From positions 1,611,949 to 1,675,948 of the forward strand of contig NZ_JARKMX010000008.1 of NCBI RefSeq assembly GCF_029360705.1: a DNA stretch of 64,000 bases, given 5' to 3'. Below the pieces are notes generated by a model. The model was not told the DNA's origin. It saw only the letters and a list, made by a program, of their open reading frames with translations, and ran no database searches. The first letter of the stretch is position 1. Each line of letters starts with the position of its first letter. The translations under genes and the position numbers were made by a program. This document shows, piece after piece, positions 34,144-42,439 of this stretch. This stretch comes from Paraflavitalea pollutisoli. GTDB lineage: Bacteria > Bacteroidota > Bacteroidia > Chitinophagales > Chitinophagaceae.

Positions 34144-36696
34144 CTACAAGCCCACCACCGTATAAGTTTTGCCCTTCACGGTAGCAAACTCGATCACATA
34201 GCCACCTTCCTGACCGATGGCCACCAGGGGTGCATTCGGCTTCTTTTCATAAGGAGGTTTTCCATATGCAATATTCAACGGATTGACAGTATTACTGAGC
34301 ACCGTATTGGCTTTTACTTCCACTATTTTAACCCGTGTGGTGGTACGAATACGACAAACGCCACCCGAACCCGAATAGATCTTTGCGGTCGCCAGCTTAC
34401 CCTGCTTCCAATCGACGGCTACGGTAAAGTTGCCCCGGGCCTTTATCCCTTTGATGCTGCCGGCGGGCCAGGCGCCCGGCAAGGCTGGCAATAAGCTCAG
34501 GTAACCGGCATGACTTTGCAATAACATCTCCGTAATGCCAGCTGTGGCGCCGAAATTGCCGTCGATCTGGAAAGGTGGGTGCGCATCAAACAGGTTGGGA
34601 TACGTACCGCCACCACCCATGGTTTCGCGGGTCTGGTTGGGATCGATGTAGGTAAAAGCATCCGATAATATTTTGTAGGCATGATCACCATCCTGCAAGC
34701 GGGCCCACCAGTTGATCTTCCACGCCATCGACCAACCTGTACTTACATCACCACGATGTATCAACGACTGCTTCGCGGCCGCCGCCAGTTCCGGTGTCTG
34801 CTGCACCGTGATCTGACTGCCAGGATACAACCCCAACAGGTGCGACAGGTGTCGGTGTTTATCTTTCGGATCATCCCAATCGCCATACCATTCCTGCAAC
34901 TGTCCATATTGACCGATATGATAAGGATATAAGCGATCGAGGGCTGCCTGCACCTGTGCTGTAAAAGAAGGCTCGGTCTTCAACGCCTTGCCGGCCCGCA
35001 CCACAGCGGTAAACAACTCCCGCAGCAGCGACATATCCATCGTGCTGCCCAGCGCCACCTGGTATTCCTTACCGTTCAGCTTGATCGTATTCTCGGGCGA
35101 AGTAGAGGGATTGGTCAACAGGTACGTAGTACTGCTGTCCTGCACCAGCCAATGCAACATAAATTGGGTAGCCCCTTTCATTAAAGGCCAGGCCTTGTCT
35201 TTCAGAAATTGCTGATCACCCGTAAACAGGTAATGCTCCCACAGGTGCGTACTGAACCAAACACCCGCCATCGGCCAGCAACTCCAGCGTGGCATGCCAC
35301 GTGGGTCCCACTCAAAACCGCCGGGTGGTGAGGTCTTGGCCCATAGATCGGAGTTATGATGCGTGACCCATCCTTCCTGGATATTGTAGTTGACCTTAGC
35401 CGTCACCGCACCATTCACCGCCAACTCCTTCATGAAGTCGAACAAGGGCTGGTGACATTCAGACAGATTGGTGTTCTCCGCCAGCCAGTAATTCATTTCT
35501 GTATTGATATTGGTCGTATAGTTACTGCCCCAGGGTGGCTGTACATGATCGTTCCAGATCCCTTGCAGGTTGGCCGGCCGGGAGCCTGGCCTTGAACTGG
35601 CGATGAGCAGGTAGCGGCCAAACTGGTAGTATAAGGTCTGTAGCTGGTTATCGTCTTTGGTGTTGGCAAAGTTGAGCAGGCGTTCATCGGTAGCCAATTT
35701 GGCGGCAGCAACGTTGGTCCCCAGGTCTAGCTTCACCCGGTTGAACAAAGCCTGGTAATCGGCCACATGGCGTTGCCGCAGCTGCGCCCAGGATAAATTC
35801 AATGCCTTCTTCAGGTTCGTACCCGCTTCGATGCCGGGATCTTTGCCTTGCTTGCCGGGCGACTTATCAAATCCGTTGAAGCTGGTGGCTTCGGCCAGGT
35901 AGAGTGTCACGGCGTCAGCGCCCGTCACCGTAACCTTATCGCCGGATTGTTTTACCATGCCCCCTTCGTTCTTTACGAACAGGTATACGATGAAGTTCAT
36001 CCCTTCGCCGTCCGAGCCATACACCACTTGTTTAGGTTCCGACTCGCGATTGGCGACAAAGCTGGGCGCCTTACCGGTCATGGCCAGTTGATTGTTGGCC
36101 GTGGCAGCCGTGGTGAAGTGCAATTTGCTGGTCAGCGTAGCGGTAAAGCTGATGCTCTTGCCTTTATTGGCCGTCAGCCTGACCATCATCACCTTATCGG
36201 GAAAACTGGTAAACGCTTCACGCTGGTATTGCACACCACCCGTTGTATAACGAACGGTGGTAGTAGCTGTAGTAAGATCGAGGTCGCGGTAGTAGGCAGT
36301 ACCCACCGTATCATCCTGGGCAAACTGCAGGTGCAGGTCACCCAGCGGCAGGTAACGGGCCGAGTAAGGTCCCTGCATCTTCTTCCACAATTCCGCAGCC
36401 TTCGTATAGTCGCCAGCAAACACCGCTTTTCTTACTTCCGGCAATACCGTTGGGCCATTGGGATTGTTGCCCGGGTCGGGAAACCCACTCCACAGCGTAT
36501 TGTCATTGAGTTGGTATCGTTCATTCTTAACGCGGCCAAATACCATCGCGCCTGTTTTACCATTACCGAGTGGCAAGGCTTCTTCCCAGGCTTTGGCAGG
36601 CCGGTTATACCACAATTTTAAAGAGGGATTGGATTGGCTGTATCCTTTCAACGAGCCAATACCCAGCAACAGCAGCGAGGCAATCTTTTTAAGCAT
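34144..36696 (-). CDS. GH95 alpha-L-fucosidase
   Basis: An 850-residue exported enzyme (signal peptide ending GYSQS). The N-terminal beta region opens with LKLWYNRPAKAWEEALPLGN and NERYQLNDNTLWSGFPDPGN, which are GH95 signatures. The catalytic (alpha/alpha)6 barrel contains LQGIWNDHVQPPWGSNYTTN, NTEMNYWLAENTNLSEC (the base-activating asparagines), HHNSDLWAKTSPPGGFEWDP, and the aspartate in FQIDGNFGATAGITEMLLQS. It is an inverting fucosidase, typically on terminal alpha-1,2-linked L-fucose; some members act on L-galactose, which fits the same pocket. It is the third operon gene, 8 bases after the beta-helix protein. Confidence 0.94.
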   Translation of the reverse strand: MLKKIASLLLLGIGSLKGYSQSNPSLKLWYNRPAKAWEEALPLGNGKTGAMVFGRVKNERYQLNDNTLWSGFPDPGNNPNGPTVLPEVRKAVFAGDYTKAAELWKKMQGPYSARYLPLGDLHLQFAQDDTVGTAYYRDLDLTTATTTVRYTTGGVQYQREAFTSFPDKVMMVRLTANKGKSISFTATLTSKLHFTTAATANNQLAMTGKAPSFVANRESEPKQVVYGSDGEGMNFIVYLFVKNEGGMVKQSGDKVTVTGADAVTLYLAEATSFNGFDKSPGKQGKDPGIEAGTNLKKALNLSWAQLRQRHVADYQALFNRVKLDLGTNVAAAKLATDERLLNFANTKDDNQLQTLYYQFGRYLLIASSRPGSRPANLQGIWNDHVQPPWGSNYTTNINTEMNYWLAENTNLSECHQPLFDFMKELAVNGAVTAKVNYNIQEGWVTHHNSDLWAKTSPPGGFEWDPRGMPRWSCWPMAGVWFSTHLWEHYLFTGDQQFLKDKAWPLMKGATQFMLHWLVQDSSTTYLLTNPSTSPENTIKLNGKEYQVALGSTMDMSLLRELFTAVVRAGKALKTEPSFTAQVQAALDRLYPYHIGQYGQLQEWYGDWDDPKDKHRHLSHLLGLYPGSQITVQQTPELAAAAKQSLIHRGDVSTGWSMAWKINWWARLQDGDHAYKILSDAFTYIDPNQTRETMGGGGTYPNLFDAHPPFQIDGNFGATAGITEMLLQSHAGYLSLLPALPGAWPAGSIKGIKARGNFTVAVDWKQGKLATAKIYSGSGGVCRIRTTTRVKIVEVKANTVLSNTVNPLNIAYGKPPYEKKPNAPLVAIGQEGGYVIEFATVKGKTYTVVGL

Positions 36697-36704
36697 AGTC
36701 GTTG

Positions 36705-39047
36705 TTATTTCAAGGGCAGTTTGATCTCCTGCCTTTTCTGATCACGGAATATTATCACAGGCACGGTGGCATGCCATTGTACTTTCATACGTGCCTTCAG
36801 CAGGTCGGGCACTTTGTTGATGGTCTCTCCACCCAATTCCAGGATCACATCATTGGGCTGTACGAACCCATGCCAAACAGAAGAAGCAGGTACTTCCACC
36901 ACCAGCACACCGGTTTCGCGGTCCATACCGGTAGCAGAACGTTCTGCCAGCGTCGTCAGGTTCTTCACTTTCAATCCCAGGAATTCCACGGTTTCCGCAC
37001 CGGTCCCAGCCGAGGTCATTAGCACCGGCAAGGGCGCTTTAGCGGCCAGTTTGATTAGCCGTTTGCTACGTGTGCCCACCGCCTGATCAAAATTGGTAAA
37101 ACCGGTCGCCAGTGCAGGCGAGGTGCTCATCACAAAATAATCCCCCCGGGATGCATCGGCAAAGACCAGCTTCCCGGCCCTCGAATGCTTGTCTACGCCC
37201 CAGGTCTGCACTTTCGCCAGCGAGGCGGAATCGGGAAAGAAATTATCGTCTACGGCAGTTCCCCAGTCGTTTATCCGGATAGGCAGGTACGGACCAGACA
37301 CGATATTGTGCCGGAACGTATCCAGGCTCTTATTGAACCACACATGCGGATGAAAGGAGTTGTTGAGGATGATGTTGTTTTCTACTACCCGGTGAAAACC
37401 TTCCCGCAGCTTGAGGCCACCATTCAGGCAAATATTGTTGTAGATATAGTAGTTGGAAGATCCGTCGTCGAGATCGATGTCCCATCCATTGTCGCAACGG
37501 AACCGGTTGTGGTGGAGACGTGTCGGCAATACCGCATCGAGCTTCCAAAGATCGGGGTGGACTACCATGAGCGAATCCATAGTAGCGCGGCGGGGATGCC
37601 AGAACCGGTCCCGCCCCCAGGAGTTGAAAGCACCATGGTCACCCGTTTCCAGCACGGTATTGAATACGTCATTGAAAGCGATGTCGTGCCCGCCCCAGTT
37701 ACCTTCACTAACATTGATGCCCGCACGCGGTACGTTGTAGATGGTATTGTGCGCAATCTTGATACTTTGCGCCATCGACAACTGTACACCCGCTACCTGT
37801 TTTTCTACTCCGCCAATATCGTGTACCAGGTTATCCTGCACCAGGCAGTTCGACGGAAAATCATTTCCCCGGGGGCCTGGCGTCAGGTCCAGTTCGTGAT
37901 AGGCAACAAAAGCTTCGTATCGAAACGAGGGCGAACGCACCGCAGCGGGGTTACCGACAAAGTTGATGGCGCCAGCGCCGATGTCACGGATATGGCAACC
38001 CTGCACCGTATTTTTCACATTATAATTACTGAAGAATACTGCGTTACCACCGAGTGCGAACAGGTCGCAATCGATGAGCGAGCAGTTAGCAGCATACGCA
38101 AACAAAACAGCTGCCGAGCGATCGATGGTCCAGTCACTGCGCAACAACGGTTCCCGGTTCTTCATAAACGTGCGCAGGCTGTGCTCAAAGCGAATACCTT
38201 TAAAGCTGATGTACTGTACCGGGTTGCCGGGCTGTCCCTGTATGCTGACCAGATTTTCCAATACCGGTACCTCGATCACCGCCTTTTGCAGATCAACACC
38301 TGCTGACGGCTTGTAATACAACAGCCGCCGGAAAAGGTCTGCATACCATTCGCCGGCGCTGTCCAGCTCTTCCAGGATATTCTCTACATAACGGTATTGC
38401 TTGTGCAGGGGAGATGGGCGGTTATTCTGCCAGCCTCCTTCCCATTGTAAGGTGCTATCATTCTTTTTACCGGTAATGCGGTAATGCATGCCGCCCCACT
38501 CGCCGCCGTGCAAAGCATGAATATAACCACCCGCAGGCTGTTGCCAGCCACGCACGCGCGCAGCGCTGATCGCATCAGCAGCCGTACCCTGCAATGGTTT
38601 CGCGGCAGGCTGGTAATTGGGATAACGGGCCATGACCTGCAACTGCCCGTTGACAAACAATTGATCCATGGCCACCAGGTCTGCCGGCAACGGCGCTGTC
38701 CATATACCATGGTCTCCGGCAGTAAATATCAAGGTCAAACGCCTCGACCCTTTGATCACCGGGTGGTGACCAGGATACGCTTCAAAACGCAAGGGCGCTT
38801 TGACCGAACGGCTATCAGCTGTTGTAAATGCAAGCGAGGATGTCAGGTAATAGGTTCCCGTCATGACATACACGACCACTGTTTCCCGGCTATACTTACC
38901 GGCTTCTATCCGCGCCCTGTCGAGCGTAGCAAAAGGTTGCTGCCTGGTACCGGGATGACGGTCATTGCCGCTCACCGACACATAGAGGTCTTTCGCCATC
39001 AGGGACTGCGTCCACAACAAGCAGCAGAAGAACAGTAGTCGCATCAT
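36705..39047 (-). CDS. GH141-like right-handed beta-helix glycosidase with C-terminal PDZ domain
   Basis: A 780-residue exported protein. After the signal peptide (LLWTQSLMAK) comes the beta-helix start DLYVSVSGNDRHPGTRQQPF, AYPGHHPVIKGSRRL, and a long helix with RFEHSLRTFM, NCSLIDCDLFALGGNAVFFS, NTIYNVPRAGINVSEGNWGG and DNGWDIDLDDGSSNYYIYNN. This layout matches GH141, whose characterised member BT1002 is an alpha-L-fucosidase on rhamnogalacturonan II (family knowledge). Residues 690-780 form a PDZ domain (GVLVVEVPASSVWHGFVQPN, DVILELGGETI). The PDZ tail is unusual for a glycosidase. It is the second gene of the operon, with a 2-bp gap after GH2. Confidence 0.78.
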   Translation of the reverse strand: MMRLLFFCCLLWTQSLMAKDLYVSVSGNDRHPGTRQQPFATLDRARIEAGKYSRETVVVYVMTGTYYLTSSLAFTTADSRSVKAPLRFEAYPGHHPVIKGSRRLTLIFTAGDHGIWTAPLPADLVAMDQLFVNGQLQVMARYPNYQPAAKPLQGTAADAISAARVRGWQQPAGGYIHALHGGEWGGMHYRITGKKNDSTLQWEGGWQNNRPSPLHKQYRYVENILEELDSAGEWYADLFRRLLYYKPSAGVDLQKAVIEVPVLENLVSIQGQPGNPVQYISFKGIRFEHSLRTFMKNREPLLRSDWTIDRSAAVLFAYAANCSLIDCDLFALGGNAVFFSNYNVKNTVQGCHIRDIGAGAINFVGNPAAVRSPSFRYEAFVAYHELDLTPGPRGNDFPSNCLVQDNLVHDIGGVEKQVAGVQLSMAQSIKIAHNTIYNVPRAGINVSEGNWGGHDIAFNDVFNTVLETGDHGAFNSWGRDRFWHPRRATMDSLMVVHPDLWKLDAVLPTRLHHNRFRCDNGWDIDLDDGSSNYYIYNNICLNGGLKLREGFHRVVENNIILNNSFHPHVWFNKSLDTFRHNIVSGPYLPIRINDWGTAVDDNFFPDSASLAKVQTWGVDKHSRAGKLVFADASRGDYFVMSTSPALATGFTNFDQAVGTRSKRLIKLAAKAPLPVLMTSAGTGAETVEFLGLKVKNLTTLAERSATGMDRETGVLVVEVPASSVWHGFVQPNDVILELGGETINKVPDLLKARMKVQWHATVPVIIFRDQKRQEIKLPLK

Positions 39048-39049
39048 AG

Positions 39050-41515
39050 TTACAATTGTAGGGTGACTGTCGTAAGCCCTTCGCTTTTGACACTCACCAC
39101 ATTGGTTCCTTTGTTGGTATTGATCCGGATGATGGCCCGGCCGTTGTACAATTGCACCAACCGGCTGCCGGAAGAAGTGCCCTGGTTATCGATCAGTTCG
39201 CCATCACCCGCCAATCCAAAACGCACCCAGTTGGCTGCGTCCAGGCAGGGTACACCTTTCGCGTCCAGCACCGTTGCTTCTACGGTGGCAACTCCTTTTT
39301 CTTCTTTTATTTTCTTCAACACCAGTTTGGCCGGTTTGCCCCAGGTGTCCGTTTGGTACTGGAAGCTGATCGCGTCGCGTACGAATTCCTTGCCTTTTTT
39401 TGCAATAACATTGACGGAGTTCAATCCCTTTTCCAGTTTAACATTCCAGCGCAGGCCGGCAGCCGGGAAATCCTGGCTGTTGCGCTTTTTCACGCCATAG
39501 CTTTTTCCATTGAGGAAAAGTTCCGCTTCCTCGCAGTTGGAATACACTTTGATCATTTTCTCTTCTGCCTCCTGCCCCCAGCGAATGGGCCAGCTATGAC
39601 CGTAGATATGCACCATTGGTTTGGCCGTCCAGTAAGATTGGAACACATAGAAAGATTCTTTGGGCGTCAGGTCACGCTCTACGACCCCTTTCTGGTTCAT
39701 ATAAGGTACAGGGTTATCAGGACGCACGGGCGTAGAGAAATCCTTAAAGGGCCATTGGGCCGTACCCGTCAGCCAGGGCATGGTTTCCTGTTCTTTCAGG
39801 TGCCAGTCGACCAGGTTGCAGATATACGACTCACTCCAGTCACCGTCTTTCGAGGCACGAGCGGCGCCCCCATACAAAGAAGCATCCCCTGCCCGTTCAT
39901 CGGCTGCACCGGCCGCTTTGATGGCCTGCAGCGCTTTATCCGGACTCTCCGAATGGCGGCCGGCATGACTGTCGCCGCCCCACTCTACATGGAGAAAATG
40001 TTTTACTTTCTTAAACTCCTCTTCCGACACCTGCTTGTACTCGGTATAGATACCCCGGTACCAACCTGCCCAGATGGAAGGAGAATAAACGTCGACGATA
40101 TCCTTACAGAAATCGCAACGACGGATGGCTGTTTTACGGGAGGCATCCAGTTGGTGAGACAGGTCATTCAGCTCTTTCATGAAAGCCCTGATCTTCTCTT
40201 TGTCGAATTCCGCGAAATCACCGGGCCAATCGTTCTCATTGCCCAATCCCCAGATGATCACGGAAGCATGGTTGTAGTGCTGCTCGATCATATTGCGCAG
40301 CATACGCCGCGCCTGCTCTTTGTACACGTCACCCCCAAGGCCGCCACGGCACCAGGGAATTTCCTCCCACACCACGATACCGAGACTGTCGCACAGTTGC
40401 AGGATGGTGCGCGATTGCTGGTAATGGCCCAGCCGGATGAAGTTGACACCCATCTCTTTCATCATGATCATTTCAGCCCGCATCTGAGCTTCTGTCATAG
40501 CAGCCGCCACGCCGGCATGGTCTTCGTGCCGGTGCGTGCCGCGCAGCAGCAGGCGTTTGCCATTCAGCTTGAAGGGGCCGTTGTCCACAAACTCGAAACT
40601 CCGAAAGCCGATCTTCTCCCGTTGGGTAAAGCTGCCTTCCGGTCTTTTCAACGTAAGTTCTATCGTATACAGGTTGGGCGACTCCGTCGACCACAACAGG
40701 GGTTTCTTAATGGTAAAATCCACGACCGGGGCATCGCCCGTACCCGTCAGCATTTCCTTCGTGGTAGTATAGACCTGCTTGCCCGCAGGATCGAATAATT
40801 TAACGACCACTGAGGTATTGCTGATGCGTTGTGGATTGTAAAACCGGGCCTTGACGGATACCTTGCCGGTACGGCCGGTATTGTCCGTTTCGGCCAGGGC
40901 AAATAATTTATCGAGGGATAAAGCCGGCGTGTACACGAGGTTGAGGTACCGGTACAATCCGCCGTAAACATTGAAGTCCGACAGGTCGGAAGGGATCATT
41001 TCGAGATCACGCGAGTTATCCGTACGGATAGAGACAGGCACTTTGCCCTTGAATTGCTTTTGATACACTTCTGTTTGGGCAAATGCCTGCACAGCTTCTG
41101 TGATATCGATGGTAAACTCATCATAGCCGCCTACATGCTCTCCCACCTTGGTGGTGTATACATACACTTCCGTTTTCTGACCGGCACCTTCAAAATGAAG
41201 CAGGGTACGGCCATTCGTATAAGGATTCTTAATATCCAGCTGCGTACGGTACCAGGCGGGTCCCTGGTAGTAGTTGACGTCAGGATCTACGCCATCGGCG
41301 GCGTTTACGCAATGCGGCAAGGTCACGTTGCTCCAAAGGGGTACACTTTCCGGATTACCCTTTCCAACCGGACGCACTGCTTCCCATATGCCGCCAAGGT
41401 CCTGGCGGAGGTATTCCCAGCCTGACAAAAGACGCGTGGAAACTTGTGCAGTGGCTGTTTTTACCAGCAAGGAAGCCAATAACAGTACAAAACAACTTAA
41501 TACATTCCTGTTCAT
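39050..41515 (-). CDS. GH2 beta-glycosidase (beta-galactosidase-like)
   Basis: An 821-residue exported enzyme from the ATG at 41515 (signal peptide ending KTATAQ); the TTG-initiated longer frame to 41545 is less likely. It has the GH2 five-domain order: sugar-binding sandwich (DVNYYQGPAWYRTQLD), immunoglobulin-like domain, then a barrel with KLNGKRLLLRGTHRHEDH, the acid/base Glu427 in WGLGNENDW and the nucleophile Glu511 in HFLHVEWGGDSHAG, followed by C-terminal beta domains with PMVHIYGHSWPIRWG. Specificity could be beta-galactose, beta-glucuronate or beta-mannose. It is the first gene of the seven-gene operon and has a LacI-operator-like site 55-70 bases upstream. Confidence 0.9.
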   Translation of the reverse strand: MNRNVLSCFVLLLASLLVKTATAQVSTRLLSGWEYLRQDLGGIWEAVRPVGKGNPESVPLWSNVTLPHCVNAADGVDPDVNYYQGPAWYRTQLDIKNPYTNGRTLLHFEGAGQKTEVYVYTTKVGEHVGGYDEFTIDITEAVQAFAQTEVYQKQFKGKVPVSIRTDNSRDLEMIPSDLSDFNVYGGLYRYLNLVYTPALSLDKLFALAETDNTGRTGKVSVKARFYNPQRISNTSVVVKLFDPAGKQVYTTTKEMLTGTGDAPVVDFTIKKPLLWSTESPNLYTIELTLKRPEGSFTQREKIGFRSFEFVDNGPFKLNGKRLLLRGTHRHEDHAGVAAAMTEAQMRAEMIMMKEMGVNFIRLGHYQQSRTILQLCDSLGIVVWEEIPWCRGGLGGDVYKEQARRMLRNMIEQHYNHASVIIWGLGNENDWPGDFAEFDKEKIRAFMKELNDLSHQLDASRKTAIRRCDFCKDIVDVYSPSIWAGWYRGIYTEYKQVSEEEFKKVKHFLHVEWGGDSHAGRHSESPDKALQAIKAAGAADERAGDASLYGGAARASKDGDWSESYICNLVDWHLKEQETMPWLTGTAQWPFKDFSTPVRPDNPVPYMNQKGVVERDLTPKESFYVFQSYWTAKPMVHIYGHSWPIRWGQEAEEKMIKVYSNCEEAELFLNGKSYGVKKRNSQDFPAAGLRWNVKLEKGLNSVNVIAKKGKEFVRDAISFQYQTDTWGKPAKLVLKKIKEEKGVATVEATVLDAKGVPCLDAANWVRFGLAGDGELIDNQGTSSGSRLVQLYNGRAIIRINTNKGTNVVSVKSEGLTTVTLQL

Positions 41516-41570
41516 GTCACGAATATCTGGAAACAATCTGTTCAATAGGTAGCGGACCGACTAAATAAAA

Positions 41571-41584
41571 GCGAAAACGTTGAC
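41571..41584 (-). promoter_or_regulatory. LacI-type operator-like site upstream of the seven-gene enzyme operon
   Basis: GCGAAAACGTTGAC lies between the terminator of the SusCD 2 operon and the GH2 start. It shares CGAAAACGTT with the site before uxaA (4001-4014) and with the exact palindrome inside uxaA (2323-2336). Function as an operator is inferred from this resemblance. Confidence 0.4.
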
Positions 41585-41587
41585 GAA

Positions 41588-41625
41588 ATAAAGGTGACAC
41601 CTCCGTACCGCGGTGTCACCTTTTA
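41588..41625 (-). terminator. Terminator of the SusC/SusD 2 operon
   Basis: AAAGGTGACACC pairs with GGTGTCACCTTT around a ten-base loop, followed on the minus strand by a T-rich stretch. It lies 31 bases after the fasciclin lipoprotein stop and separates that operon from the GH2 operon. Confidence 0.85.
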
Positions 41626-41655
41626 TGATCGATACGATCTGCAAAACAAATTCAT

Positions 41656-42429
41656 CTATTGCGGCCGGAAGGGCGCCAATGCCACACCGTACACGTGTAT
41701 TATTCCGTTGGTGGCGATATACCCTGCCGAACGATCGTCGGCATTGTCATTGAACACGATCGGGCCGAGGTCATTGTTGCTCTTGATCTTGAGCCAGAAC
41801 TTGCTTTCCTGGTCAAAACCGTTGCCGTTATTGATATAGCCGAGTGTCGACTCTTTGGTGGCCTTGGAGCCGGCCGGCAGGATCGACACGACATCTTTGT
41901 TCAGGTTATTAAGGTCTTCGAAATTGTATTTTCCCTGACCGATCAGATATAAGAAATAGTTCTTCACCGTTTCTTTATCGTAATCGTTCCACTTGGTAGC
42001 GGGTGTGGTCTTAGGTTGGCCAGTCACCGCATCGAGGATCGGGTTACCATTCGCATCTTTCTGCACGATCGGATAGCTGAAAAAGAATCCACCCGTTACC
42101 TTGCCCGCAGCATCTACCCGGCGAATGCTTTCATTGTGCAGGAAGATATAAGTGCGGTCTGCCTTTTCAAATTCAGCCAGATCAACACCGGCATATTCGA
42201 GCCCCATGCGCATCCATTTGAAAACAGTATCCTGCGGTGTGGCACCGTACGACCTGTTTTCGAGAAACTGGCGGGCGGTCATGTTGATGTGCGGATCGAG
42301 TATTTCGGGCACATACTCGAAGTCTTCCTGCCGGCTGAGTCCAAACAGTTTTTTGCAGCTGGGCAACAAGGTCAACCCCAGCAGTGCCACCAAGCCTATT
42401 TGCAATGTCTTCTTTATAGAGAAATTCAT
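41656..42429 (-). CDS. Fasciclin-domain lipoprotein (putative surface glycan-binding accessory)
   Basis: A 257-residue lipoprotein (lipid Cys25 in TLLPSCKK). The mature part resembles a fasciclin domain: DTVFKWMRMGLEYAGVDLAE, then ADRTYIFLHNESIRRVD in the position of the F-A-P-t-n-x-A motif, and the terminal ATNGIIHVYGVALAP that matches the fasciclin H2 segment. The H1 box is degenerate, so the assignment is moderate. It is the third gene behind SusC and SusD, where surface glycan-binding proteins are normally encoded. A non-catalytic binding role is inferred from position. Confidence 0.72.
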   Translation of the reverse strand: MNFSIKKTLQIGLVALLGLTLLPSCKKLFGLSRQEDFEYVPEILDPHINMTARQFLENRSYGATPQDTVFKWMRMGLEYAGVDLAEFEKADRTYIFLHNESIRRVDAAGKVTGGFFFSYPIVQKDANGNPILDAVTGQPKTTPATKWNDYDKETVKNYFLYLIGQGKYNFEDLNNLNKDVVSILPAGSKATKESTLGYINNGNGFDQESKFWLKIKSNNDLGPIVFNDNADDRSAGYIATNGIIHVYGVALAPFRPQ

Positions 42430-42439
42430 ATAATTATTT

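Noticed and set aside
37185-38306. 373-residue plus-strand reading frame
   Set aside because: Antisense to the GH141-like gene, with no recognisable domain.
39152-40798. 548-residue plus-strand reading frame
   Set aside because: It lies entirely antisense to the GH2 gene, whose motifs are clear. It is an artefact of high GC third positions.
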